From: Amycolatopsis granulosa
GTDB lineage: Bacteria > Actinomycetota > Actinomycetes > Mycobacteriales > Pseudonocardiaceae
Assembly (NCBI RefSeq): GCF_011758745.1
Contig: NZ_JAANOV010000001.1
Location: 1,178,001 to 1,242,000, forward strand
DNA length: 64,000 bases
Direction of reading: 5' to 3'
Part shown: piece by piece, positions 1-8,080 of the stretch
How the letters are laid out: every line of letters starts with the position of its first letter
Numbering within the stretch: the first letter of the stretch is position 1
Notes under the pieces: generated by a model
The model's input: only the letters and a program-made list of their open reading frames with translations
Told to the model about the DNA's origin: nothing
Databases searched by the model: none
Program-made: the position numbers and the translations under genes

Positions 1-229
1 CGTAGACGGCGGCCGAGGCGAGCGTCGCCAGGCGGGACTCCAGCGCCGGGTCCAGGCGGTCACCGTCGAGCAGGTTGCGCCCGGCCAGGTTCGCGTGCAC
101 GGCGCGGCGCACCTCGGCACGTTCGGCCTCGGTCGCGCCGACGCTGCGCACCGCCAGCGGCGGTGGCACGCGGCCGTGGCCGAGGTCGTGCCACAGGATG
201 TCGAAGGCGGACGCCGAAACCCGGATCAC
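1..229 (-). CDS. EspG-family ESX secretion-associated protein (N-terminal part, cut by window edge)
   Basis: The reverse strand reads from GTG at 229 off the left edge, giving about 76 residues that begin IRVSASAFDILWHDLG and go on with a PPPLAV stretch and a GATEAERAE motif. This pattern (small hydrophobic opening, a DxLWxxLG segment, then TxxER) is typical of EspG, the cytosolic chaperone that binds PE/PPE substrates of type VII secretion systems. The start codon overlaps the stop of the upstream PPE-like gene (GTGA), so the two are co-translated. The C-terminus is missing, so the call rests on the N-terminal pattern and the neighbours. Confidence 0.72.
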   Translation of the reverse strand, partial: MIRVSASAFDILWHDLGHGRVPPPLAVRSVGATEAERAEVRRAVHANLAGRNLLDGDRLDPALESRLATLASAAVY

Positions 230-783
230 CGCTGCCCCAGCTCCGGCGGGGGCTCGAAGAAGTGCCCGGGCACGGACTCGCGCAGCGCCGCGTCCCGGGC
301 GTTGAGCACGTCGATGGCCTTCTGGCGCGCCTCTTCCGCGGCGGCGCGGCGCTGCGCCATCGCGTCCGACAGCCCGGCGAGCGCGGCGAGATCCCCGCTC
401 GTGGCGGCCGCCCGGATCATCGCGACGGCGTCGTACCCGACCGGCGGCGGCATCTCGTCGCGGGCGCGCGCGGCGATCTCGGCCTGGCGGACCACCGCGC
501 CGGACAGCGTCAGTGACAATTCGGTGGCGTTCCCGGACCAGCTCTGCGCCTTCGCGATCGTCTTGCCCAGCGCCTCACCCGCGGGCCCCTCGAACGCCGC
601 CCCGGCCTGGGTGGCGAGGGCGGCCAGCGCCCGCGCCGACTCGCGCAGGCTCCGGGCCAGCCCCGCCCACTGCTCACCGATCCGGCCGGCCGTGGCCGGG
701 TCGTTGCCGTCGGTCACCTCGGCCGCCATCGCCTCGTGGCTGGCGGATTCATAGCGCCGGGTCGGCTCGGGCACCTTGTCCAC
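226..783 (-). CDS. PPE/WXG-like helical protein, putative type VII secretion partner
   Basis: 185 residues, almost entirely alpha-helical and rich in Ala, with a WAGLARSLRESARAL segment around residues 39-53 and a SWSGNATEL segment near residue 80 that places a W-x-G-like turn between two long helices, as in PPE and WXG100 proteins. There is no signal peptide or membrane segment. It lies directly upstream of the EspG-like gene with a 4-base overlap, the expected arrangement of an EspG chaperone and its PPE-type client. The exact subfamily is uncertain. It could be a cytosolic ESX-associated protein rather than a secreted one. Confidence 0.7.
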   Translation of the reverse strand: MDKVPEPTRRYESASHEAMAAEVTDGNDPATAGRIGEQWAGLARSLRESARALAALATQAGAAFEGPAGEALGKTIAKAQSWSGNATELSLTLSGAVVRQAEIAARARDEMPPPVGYDAVAMIRAAATSGDLAALAGLSDAMAQRRAAAEEARQKAIDVLNARDAALRESVPGHFFEPPPELGQR

Positions 784-792
784 ACTGGCTCC

Positions 793-1350
793 CTACGGCA
801 GTTTCGGCTCGATCAGCCGGGCGACGGTGTCGGCCCGGCGGCACGCGAGCGGGGTGTCGGTGAAGCCGGAGTTGGTCACGTCCACCTGAACGCTGCCCGC
901 CCGGCCGATGCCGAGCAGGACCGCGCAGGTGCCGTCCCCGGCGCCGCGGTCGGACACCCGGAAACCCTGGTGCCGCCCGACGGTGACGCGCTTGCCGGTG
1001 CCCTTGTCGATCTGCAGCGAGGCCAGCGGAGCGTCCCCGGCGAGCGTGACCGTGACGCCGAAGGTCCCGGCCTCGGTCCAGTCGCAGGCCCGGGAGGTGC
1101 CGATCGTCTTCTCCTGGCCCAGCGAGGTCAGCCCGGCGGTGGACCGGTCGATGGCGGACAGCAGCTCACACGGCTTCAGCGCGTCCGGCCCGGCCGGGTC
1201 CGCCGGCGGTGACGACGGTGACGACGGTGACCAGGGTGGCCCGCTCGACGCACCCGGCGGGGCCGCCGCCGGCTGGGCGGGCGAGGGCGGCCGGCCGCAC
1301 GCGGTGAGCAGCAGCGCCGCCGCGGCGAGCAGGAGGACCCCGGCGCGCAT
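793..1350 (-). CDS. DUF3558 family lipoprotein
   Basis: From ATG at 1350 the protein is 185 residues. It has a short basic start, a hydrophobic run and a lipobox LTAC with the acylated Cys at about residue 18, followed by a Pro/Ser/Ala-rich linker to about residue 60. The folded part has PCELLSA near its start, a CDWTE segment, and further Cys residues in GTCAVLL and LACRRAD, the pattern of actinobacterial DUF3558 lipoproteins. An in-frame ATG at 1365 would overlap the upstream gene; 1350 is preferred because it gives a compact signal peptide and starts 5 bases after the upstream stop. DUF3558 genes often accompany ESX-like loci; the molecular role is unknown. Confidence 0.8.
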   Translation of the reverse strand: MRAGVLLLAAAALLLTACGRPPSPAQPAAAPPGASSGPPWSPSSPSSPPADPAGPDALKPCELLSAIDRSTAGLTSLGQEKTIGTSRACDWTEAGTFGVTVTLAGDAPLASLQIDKGTGKRVTVGRHQGFRVSDRGAGDGTCAVLLGIGRAGSVQVDVTNSGFTDTPLACRRADTVARLIEPKLP

Positions 1351-1354
1351 CCGG

Positions 1355-1705
1355 TCAGCCGCCACTGCAGTCCACGCCTTCGGCGGCGTCGTCGTCGCTG
1401 TCGGAGTAGCGCTTGAGGGCGTGGCTGATGTTCGTCTTGAGCGTCTCCAGCTCCTGCCCGAACCGGATCAGCGCGTCCGCCGCCGAGCCGGGGCCGCCGA
1501 GGCCGTAGCGGGCCATGAACTCGCCGACCTCCGCCGCGTACCCGCCGCCCAGCGGCACGGTGCGGCCCAGCACCCGAGCCTCCCGCACCATCTGGCCGAC
1601 GACGTCCTGCAGCCGGCTGATCTGCTGGTAGGCCCCGGCCGCCAGCTCGGGCGAGACCGCGAACGCCCCCGCGTCCACGTGCAGGGCGCCGTGCGTGTCG
1701 GTCAT
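1355..1705 (-). CDS. Small helical protein of the ESX-like cluster
   Basis: 116 residues from ATG at 1705 (MTDTHGALHVD). An upstream extension in the same frame exists but lacks a good start and reads through promoter-like sequence, so the shorter form is preferred. The centre is a long amphipathic helix (QQISRLQDVVGQMV), a GG turn, then a second helix region ending in a Ser/Asp-rich acidic tail. This resembles WXG100-type helical hairpins without a clear W-x-G. A TATGCT hexamer on the minus strand at 1750-1755 could be its -10 element. It is the first gene of the leftward cluster (small protein, lipoprotein, PPE-like, EspG). No specific function recognised. Confidence 0.6.
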   Translation of the reverse strand: MTDTHGALHVDAGAFAVSPELAAGAYQQISRLQDVVGQMVREARVLGRTVPLGGGYAAEVGEFMARYGLGGPGSAADALIRFGQELETLKTNISHALKRYSDSDDDAAEGVDCSGG

Positions 1706-1952
1706 CGGTTGTGTTCGCACCTCTCGGTAGCCACCCGCTTCCGCAGCGCAGCATAGCGTCCGAATCGAGTTCAGGGTTCGTCGACCGACTCGCCCGGCGT
1801 TTGACACACTGGAGGGAAGGCTGGGTGCCGGGCGCGGACCGCGGGCGGAGCACCGCTCCCGGCTGTGCGATCATTCCGCGCCGCGGCGCGGTCCGGCGAG
1901 GACCGCACACCGTGTTCAAGTTTGACAAAGGGCTTCGGCACCAGGAGGTCGA

Positions 1953-3038
1953 GTGACGTCGAGGACGCAGCCTGCATCCCCCGGCCAGTACGCCGGGGAG
2001 CAGGCGCCGGGGCAAGCGCCGTACCAACCCGGCGCGACTCCCGGACCAGGTGTGCCGATCAGCCACAACGGCCACGGCGAACTGCACGAGACCATGCGCC
2101 GCATCGCGGGCAACGTCGAGCGGGTGCTGGTGGGCAAGCCCGAGGTGGTGCGCGTCGCCCTGGTGACGCTGCTGGCCGAGGGCCACCTGCTGGTCGAGGA
2201 CGTGCCCGGGGTGGGCAAGACCTCGCTGGCCAAGGCGCTGGCGCGCTCGATCGACTGCACCGTCAGCCGCATCCAGTTCACGCCCGACCTGCTGCCCAGC
2301 GACGTCACGGGCGTGTCCATCTACAACCGGCAGACCGGTGATTTCGAGTTCCGGCCCGGACCGGTGTTCGCCAACATCGTGGTCGGCGACGAGATCAACC
2401 GCGCGTCGCCGAAGACGCAGTCGGCGCTGCTGGAGTGCATGGAGGAGAAACAGGTCACGGTCGACACCACGACCTACCGCCTGGAGGACCCCTTCATGGT
2501 CATCGCCACCCAGAACCCGATCGAGATGGAGGGCACCTACGCCCTGCCCGAGGCGCAGCGCGACCGGTTCACCGCGCGCGTGTCGATCGGCTACCCCGAC
2601 CACCAGGCCGAGCTGGCGATGGTGGACGAGCACTCCGGGCACGACCCGCTCGCGGACCTGCAGCCGGTGTCCGACGCGGCCACCCTCGAGCGGCTGATCC
2701 GGACGGTGCGCGCCGTGCACATGGCCCCGGAGGTGCGCAAGTACGCGGTCGACCTGGTCGCCGCGACCCGGCAGGTGCCGGAGATCCGGCTGGGTGCTTC
2801 GCCGCGGGCCACGCTGCAGCTGGTCCGCGCGGCGCGAGCCCAGGCCGCACTGTCCGGCCGGGACTTCGTCGTCCCGGACGACCTGCACGCCGTCGCCGTC
2901 CCGGTGCTCGCGCACCGGCTGGTGCTGACCACCGAGGCGCACGCCGCCCGGCGGTCGGCCACCGACGTGGTCCGCGCGGTGCTGCACCGGGTGCCGGTGC
3001 CCCAGGGCGGTCATCCGCAGACCTCCGGCCGCCGGTAG
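1953..3038 (+). CDS. moxR: MoxR-family AAA+ ATPase
   Basis: 361 residues from GTG at 1953, with AGGAGG five bases upstream. A disordered Pro/Gly/Gln-rich N-terminus of about 40 residues precedes the AAA+ core: Walker A PGVGKTS (Lys about 89), Walker B VVGDEINRAS (Asp-Glu about 146-147), sensor-1 IATQNP, and the sensor-2 region ASPRATLQL. The TYALPEAQRDRF signature is diagnostic of MoxR/RavA proteins. It leads a three-gene operon with a DUF58 protein and a transglutaminase-like membrane protein, a widely conserved set. MoxR ATPases are thought to act as chaperones for VWA/DUF58-type partners; the client here is not known. Confidence 0.93.
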   Translation: MTSRTQPASPGQYAGEQAPGQAPYQPGATPGPGVPISHNGHGELHETMRRIAGNVERVLVGKPEVVRVALVTLLAEGHLLVEDVPGVGKTSLAKALARSIDCTVSRIQFTPDLLPSDVTGVSIYNRQTGDFEFRPGPVFANIVVGDEINRASPKTQSALLECMEEKQVTVDTTTYRLEDPFMVIATQNPIEMEGTYALPEAQRDRFTARVSIGYPDHQAELAMVDEHSGHDPLADLQPVSDAATLERLIRTVRAVHMAPEVRKYAVDLVAATRQVPEIRLGASPRATLQLVRAARAQAALSGRDFVVPDDLHAVAVPVLAHRLVLTTEAHAARRSATDVVRAVLHRVPVPQGGHPQTSGRR

Positions 3039-3041
3039 CCG

Positions 3042-4328
3042 GTGACGTTCCGGATGTTCCGGTCGCTGTCGGGGCTGACCACGCGGGGGCGCTGCCTGCT
3101 CGCCGCCGGGGTGGCGGCCGCGGTCTGCGCGGTGGTGCTCAACGAACGAGACCTGTTGCGGGTCGCCGTGTTCGTGATCGCGCTGCCGCTGCTGGTCGCC
3201 CTGTTCATCGCGGCGTCCCGGGTGCGCATCGGCGCGTCCCGCACGCTGCTGCCCGAGCGCGTCCCGGCTGGTTCGGCGGGCGAGGTGGAGCTGGCGCTGT
3301 GGCGCGACGGCAAGTTGCCGGCCGGTGAGGTGCTGCTCGAGGACGGCGTGCCGTACGCGCTGGGATCGCGGCCGCGGTTCGTGGTGGAACGCCTGCCGCA
3401 CGGCCGGGTGATCGCGTTGCGTTACCCGATCCAGGCGATGATGCGCGGCATCCAGCAGGTCGGCCCGCTGCGCGCGACGCTGACCGATCCGTTCGGGCTG
3501 TGCGAGTTCGACCGCGAGCTGATCGCGCACTCGCGGCTGGTGGTGGTACCGAAGGTGGTCGGGCTGTGGGGGCTGCCCAGCGGCGCCGGGATCGGCGCGG
3601 GCGACGACGGCAGCGTGCGGTTGCGCGCCGGCCAGGGCGAGACCGATGTGGTGGTGCGGCAGTACCGGCAGGGCGACGACCTGCGCAAGGTGCACTGGCG
3701 GTCGACCGCCCGGCGCGACGAGATCATGGTGCGCGTCGAGGAGCGGCCGTGGCGTGGCGGCACCACGGTGCTGCTGGACCACCGGGCGGCCGCGCACCAC
3801 GGCACGGGGCCGGCCGCGAGCCTGGAGTGGGCGATTTCGTTCGCCGCGAGCGTGTGCGTGCACGTGCGCCGCGCCGGGCACCGGGTCCGCCTGGTCACCG
3901 AGCACGGCAAGGCGCTGGCCGACGTGCCCGGCGACGGTGGCGAGGGCTATGACAACGTGCTGCTCGACGCGCTCGCCGCGCTGCAGCCCGCGCACCAGCG
4001 CGACCTGACGACAGGCCACGACCCGGCGGAGGGGCAGGAGCTGATCGCGATCCTGGGCACGGTGTCGAACCAGGCGGTGACGGAGCTGGCCCGGTTCCGG
4101 CCGCGCGGCATCCGGAGCCTCGCGGTGCTGCTGGACACGCCGGCCTGGTCGGGCGGCGTGAGCGCACCGGAGCAGCGCGCGGCCGCGACGGAGGAGTCGG
4201 CGGCGCTGCTGCGCGCCTCGGGCTGGGGCGTGGTGGTCGCCGGCCCCGCCGCACCGATGCCGCAGGTGTGGGCGGAACTGTGCCGCACCGCCGCCGGACG
4301 GGGCAGCCTGATCGGAGGCCCGCTGTGA
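3042..4328 (+). CDS. DUF58 domain-containing membrane protein
   Basis: 428 residues from GTG at 3042, three bases after the moxR stop. Two closely spaced membrane segments lie near residues 18-35 and 40-57, followed by a cytoplasmic/beta region. The DUF58 hallmark DDLRKVHWRSTARRDE occurs at about residue 213, followed by a VWA-like fold in which LLDHR replaces a classical MIDAS. It probably works with the upstream MoxR ATPase in an envelope- or protein-assembly complex; DUF58 proteins have no defined biochemical activity. The next gene follows after 79 bases. Confidence 0.9.
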   Translation: MTFRMFRSLSGLTTRGRCLLAAGVAAAVCAVVLNERDLLRVAVFVIALPLLVALFIAASRVRIGASRTLLPERVPAGSAGEVELALWRDGKLPAGEVLLEDGVPYALGSRPRFVVERLPHGRVIALRYPIQAMMRGIQQVGPLRATLTDPFGLCEFDRELIAHSRLVVVPKVVGLWGLPSGAGIGAGDDGSVRLRAGQGETDVVVRQYRQGDDLRKVHWRSTARRDEIMVRVEERPWRGGTTVLLDHRAAAHHGTGPAASLEWAISFAASVCVHVRRAGHRVRLVTEHGKALADVPGDGGEGYDNVLLDALAALQPAHQRDLTTGHDPAEGQELIAILGTVSNQAVTELARFRPRGIRSLAVLLDTPAWSGGVSAPEQRAAATEESAALLRASGWGVVVAGPAAPMPQVWAELCRTAAGRGSLIGGPL

Positions 4329-4407
4329 CCCCTGCGCGAGTTCTCCGCGCCAACGCCTGCGACGGGCCGCGGGCCGCGACCCCGCACCGCACCTGCGGGG
4401 GAACGCC

Positions 4408-6936
4408 GTGAGCCCCGGGACCGGCCGTCCAGCCGGCGCCGGCGGACCGGACGCGCCGCCGCCCGGCCCGCCCGAACTGCACCAGCCCAGCCGGCGCGTC
4501 GTGGAGCCGTCCCAGTGGCGGGGTTCGATCCTGCCCCCGGTGGCGGCCGGGCTGGCCACGCTCTGCGCGTCGACCTCGCTGACCGGCGTGGTCGGCGGCG
4601 TGGGCTGGCTCGGGTACGTGACGGTCGCCGTCGTCCTGGTCGCCGCCACCGGCCTGGCGCTGCGGGCGGTGCGCACCCCGACCGTCGTCGTCGGGCTGGC
4701 CCAGCTCGTCGTGCTGCTGTTGCTCATCACCGGCGTGTTCACCAGCAACGGCATCGTCGGCGTCATCCCCGGGCCGACCGCGCTCGACGAGCTCAACGGC
4801 GTCCTCACCGCGGCGTTCGACCAGATCCGCAGCGGCCTGCCGCCGGTCGACGCGACGCCGCCGATCCTGTGCCTGGTGACCATCGCGATCGGGCTGGTCG
4901 CGGTGCTGGTGGACACCCTCACGGTCACCGCCTCCGCCCCCGCGGCCACCGGCCTGGTGCTGCTGTGCGTCTACGCGGTACCGGCCTCGCTGGCCGACGG
5001 CATGCTGCCCTGGTGGACCTTCGTGCTCGGCGCGTCGGCCTTCGCCGGCCTGCTCGCGGTGGACGGCAACCATCGCCACCGCCGCTGGCGCAACCGGGAC
5101 TCCCCCGGCCTCGGCAACGCACCGGCCGCCGCGTCCGCGCCGGTGGCCGTGATCGCGGTGGCGCTGGTGCTCGGCCTGGTCGCCGGCAGCGCGGTCACCG
5201 CGGTCGGCACGGTCGGACGGCTGCCGGGCAGCGGCCGCAGCGGCGCGGGAGCCGGATCCGGCGGGCTGGGCGTCAACCCGTTCACCTCGCTGCGGGGCAT
5301 GCTCGACCAGGGCACCACGGTCGACCTGTTCCGCGTCCGCGGCCTGGGCAACGACAAACGCCTGCTGCGCGCGTTCACGCTCGACACCTACCGGCCCAAC
5401 CGCGGCTGGAGCCTCCCGGACGGCCCGATGCCCGCCGGTTTCCCGGCGAACCAGCCGTTGCCGGCCGCGCCGGGCGACGACGGCGCCGGCGAGGCGCGCC
5501 AGATCCAGGTCGAGCCGCTGAACTGGGTGGACGTGTGGATGCCGGTGTACGGGCAGCTGCGCGGCCTGCAGGGCGTACCGCCGGGCTGGTACTACGACCC
5601 GGGCAGCGGCGCGGTGTTCAGCGAGCGCAAGCAGCGCATCGCGCCGTACCTGGAGTCCGCGTCGCTGGCCGAGCCGTCGAAGGACCGGCTGGAGTCGGCC
5701 GTCGCGGGCGGCGGTGACATCCCGGCGACCTACAGCCAGATCAGCGGCGTCGACCCGCGCGTGGTGACCCTGACGCAGAACCTCGCCGCGGGCGCGCGGA
5801 CCGACTTCGACAAGGCGAGCGCGATCTGGCGGTACTTCAGCGCCGAGAACGGGTTCACCTACGACACGGCGACGGCCGCCGCGACCGACAGTGACGCCCT
5901 CGCCGACTTCCTGCTCAACGGCAAGCGCGGGTTCTGCGAGCAGTTCGCCTCCGCGATGGCCGTGATGCTGCGGGTGCTGCACCTGCCGGCGCGGGTGGCG
6001 GTGGGCTTCACCTCGGGCTACGCCGACGGCGACGCACGGCTGATCACCTCCCAGGACGCGCACGCGTGGGTCGAGGTGTACTTCCGCGACCTCGGCTGGG
6101 TCAGCTTCGACCCCACGCCACGCTCGGACGGTCGCGGCTACGTGCCGCCGTACCTGCAGTCCGGCGCCACCTCCAGCGGGTCCACCGGCTCCGAGGACGA
6201 GGACGTGCCGAGCGTGTCCACCACCCGGGTCGCCCCGAGCGGTGCGCCCGAGACGCAGGGCAGCGCGGCCCATCCCGGTGCCACGGAGGCCGCGCCGGCC
6301 GGTAGCGCACCCGGCTGGACCGGGTGGACCGCGCTGGTGCTGGTGCTGATCGCACTGGCCCTGACCGCCGGCGCGTTCGTGGCGATCCGCAAGCTGCGCG
6401 GCAGGCCGGCCGCGTGGCTGCCGCTGGCCTCGGCGGGGGCGTGGCTGGTCGCCGTGGTGCTGGCCGCCTGGCTGGTGCACTGGGTGCTCGCGCTGGTCCT
6501 GCTGCTGCTCGCGGTGGCCGGGCTGGCCCCGGCGGTGGTGCGGGAGATCCACCGGCACCGCCGCCTGACCGCGATCGGTGACGGCCGGCCGGGTGCGGCG
6601 GACGCGGCCTGGGCGGAGCTGATGGACGAGTGCATCGACCGCGGGACGCCGGTCCCGCCGAGCGACACGGTCCGTGCGGCGGCCCAGAAGCTCGCGACCC
6701 AGCACAACCTCGACGACGAGGGCAAGGCTCACCTGCGCACGGTGATCGGTGCGGTGGAGCGATCGTGGTACTCCCCGGCCGAGGCGATGGACGAGACCTT
6801 CGCCTCGGCGTTCCAGGGGCTGCAGCGCAGCTTGGAGCGCAACGCGCCGATGTCCTGGCGGGGACGGCTGTTCCCGCGTTCGGTGCTCCGCAGGCGACGG
6901 ATCACCGCGTCCGGCAGAACGCCCGTGACCGGCTGA
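4408..6936 (+). CDS. TgpA-like transglutaminase-domain membrane protein (DUF3488/DUF4129)
   Basis: 842 residues. About six membrane helices lie in the first 260 residues, then an extracytoplasmic region with a transglutaminase-like core: GFCEQFASAM (Cys about 510), DAHAWVEVYF (His about 552), FDPTPR (Asp about 568), so the Cys-His-Asp triad is intact. After a Ser/Gly-rich linker come two more helices (about 640-710) and a cytoplasmic DUF4129-like tail. Start GTG 4408 follows a G-rich Shine-Dalgarno that is part of a 7-bp hairpin (4380-4400), which could limit initiation. Third gene of the MoxR-DUF58-transglutaminase operon; its 3' end overlaps the convergent MFS gene by 35 bases. Substrate unknown, presumably an envelope protein. 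Confidence 0.9.
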   Translation: MSPGTGRPAGAGGPDAPPPGPPELHQPSRRVVEPSQWRGSILPPVAAGLATLCASTSLTGVVGGVGWLGYVTVAVVLVAATGLALRAVRTPTVVVGLAQLVVLLLLITGVFTSNGIVGVIPGPTALDELNGVLTAAFDQIRSGLPPVDATPPILCLVTIAIGLVAVLVDTLTVTASAPAATGLVLLCVYAVPASLADGMLPWWTFVLGASAFAGLLAVDGNHRHRRWRNRDSPGLGNAPAAASAPVAVIAVALVLGLVAGSAVTAVGTVGRLPGSGRSGAGAGSGGLGVNPFTSLRGMLDQGTTVDLFRVRGLGNDKRLLRAFTLDTYRPNRGWSLPDGPMPAGFPANQPLPAAPGDDGAGEARQIQVEPLNWVDVWMPVYGQLRGLQGVPPGWYYDPGSGAVFSERKQRIAPYLESASLAEPSKDRLESAVAGGGDIPATYSQISGVDPRVVTLTQNLAAGARTDFDKASAIWRYFSAENGFTYDTATAAATDSDALADFLLNGKRGFCEQFASAMAVMLRVLHLPARVAVGFTSGYADGDARLITSQDAHAWVEVYFRDLGWVSFDPTPRSDGRGYVPPYLQSGATSSGSTGSEDEDVPSVSTTRVAPSGAPETQGSAAHPGATEAAPAGSAPGWTGWTALVLVLIALALTAGAFVAIRKLRGRPAAWLPLASAGAWLVAVVLAAWLVHWVLALVLLLLAVAGLAPAVVREIHRHRRLTAIGDGRPGAADAAWAELMDECIDRGTPVPPSDTVRAAAQKLATQHNLDDEGKAHLRTVIGAVERSWYSPAEAMDETFASAFQGLQRSLERNAPMSWRGRLFPRSVLRRRRITASGRTPVTG

Positions 6937-8050
6937 CGACGGCGGTGGCGAGCAGCCCGCACACCGCCGCGACGGTCACGGCGAGCGGCAGCGCACCGTG
7001 GCCGAGCGCGGCGCCACCGACGCCGGCACCGGCGGCGATGCCGATCTGGAACGCGACGATGTAGACCGCGGACGCGAGATCAGGGTGGGTGGCGACGCGC
7101 AGGACCGCGGCCTGCAGCACCACCCCGATCCCGGCGGCCGGCAGCGCCCACAGCACGACCGCGGCTCCCGCGACGGCGCCGGAACCGGCGACCAGCAGCA
7201 CGATCATGCACGCCGCGAGGCCGGCGGTGACGAGCAGCGCGGTCGCCCGCGGGCGGGCGTCCACCCCGCGCCCGATCAGTACCAGCCCGAGCAGGCCGGC
7301 CACCCCGTGCGCGAACAGCAGGGCCGACGTCGCCGGGCCGGTGAGGTGGGCGAACTCCGCGATGATCGCGGTGATGTAGGTGAACGCGGCGAAGTGCCCG
7401 GTCACCACGATCAGCGTGGCCAGGTTGACCGGCCACAGCGAGCGGTTCAGCGCTCCGTGCGGTCCCGCCGGTGCGCCGGCCGGCATCGGATCGACCGTCA
7501 GGCGGATCACCACCGCGGACACCGCCGCGGCGGCGGCGACCGTGAGGACCGTGGGGCGCCAGCCGATCGTGGCGCCGAGCCACGAGCTCAGCGGCAGCCC
7601 GAGGAGGAACGCCAGCGAGTTCCCGGCGAACACGACGGCGGTGGCGCGGCCGGCGCGGTCCGGCCCGAGCAGCCGGGCGGCCATCGCCGCGACCACCGAC
7701 CAGAACACGCCGTGCCCGGCCGCGGCGACGAGCCGGGCGACCACCGCGACGGCGTATCCGGGCGCGGCCGCCAGCAGCAGGTTGGACACCGCGACCGCCG
7801 CCACCGTGACCAGCGCGGCCGTCCGGCGGTCCCAGCGCACGGTGAGCGCGACCAGCGGCACGACCGAGATCGCGACGACGAGGGCGTACCCGGTCATCAG
7901 CAGGCCGACGGCCGGCTCGGACACGGCGAACCCGGCCGCGAGCTGCGGCAGCAGCGCGACCGGCAGGTTTTCCGAGGTCACGGACACGAAACAGGCGGCG
8001 CTGAGGGCGGCCAGCGCCACCCCGGTCCGGGACGGGGTTCCGACTCGCAT
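6902..8050 (-). CDS. MFS drug-efflux-type transporter
   Basis: 382 residues from ATG at 8050, about 12 hydrophobic helices, beginning VALAALSAACFVSVTSENLPVALLP and with a VGLLMTGYALVVA segment in helix 2, the pattern of the DHA1/chloramphenicol-resistance (CmlR, AraJ-like) subgroup of the major facilitator superfamily. The A-like motif (WDRRTAAL) follows helix 2. It is divergent from a LacI-type regulator, with only 30 bases between the start codons and a palindromic operator directly in front of its ATG, so it is very likely controlled by that regulator. A TATCGT hexamer 6 bases before the ATG suggests leaderless transcription. Substrate unknown; a sugar or drug efflux role is possible. Confidence 0.88.
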   Translation of the reverse strand: MRVGTPSRTGVALAALSAACFVSVTSENLPVALLPQLAAGFAVSEPAVGLLMTGYALVVAISVVPLVALTVRWDRRTAALVTVAAVAVSNLLLAAAPGYAVAVVARLVAAAGHGVFWSVVAAMAARLLGPDRAGRATAVVFAGNSLAFLLGLPLSSWLGATIGWRPTVLTVAAAAAVSAVVIRLTVDPMPAGAPAGPHGALNRSLWPVNLATLIVVTGHFAAFTYITAIIAEFAHLTGPATSALLFAHGVAGLLGLVLIGRGVDARPRATALLVTAGLAACMIVLLVAGSGAVAGAAVVLWALPAAGIGVVLQAAVLRVATHPDLASAVYIVAFQIGIAAGAGVGGAALGHGALPLAVTVAAVCGLLATAVVSRSRAFCRTR

Positions 8051-8066
8051 TGTGTAACGATACACA
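8051..8066. promoter_or_regulatory. LacI-type operator in the MFS/LacI divergent promoter
   Basis: TGTGTAACGATACACA is an inverted repeat with perfect 6-base arms (TGTGTA/TACACA) and a central CG, 7 of 8 positions symmetric about the centre, the architecture of LacI/GalR operators. It starts immediately before the MFS ATG and covers that gene's probable -10 (TATCGT, 8057-8062, minus strand). The regulator's own -10 (TAGGCT, 8069-8074) is adjacent. Binding would block both promoters. Confidence 0.75.
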
Positions 8067-8080
8067 TCTAGGCTGACGGC

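Noticed and set aside
1176..4949. A 1257-codon open frame on the minus strand across moxR and DUF58
   Set aside because: It is antisense to genes with clear motifs, has low-complexity Arg/Gln/His composition and no domain; a by-product of GC-rich codon use.
3895..6732. A 945-codon minus-strand frame over the transglutaminase gene
   Set aside because: Same reason: Arg/His/Gly-rich shadow with no recognisable domain.
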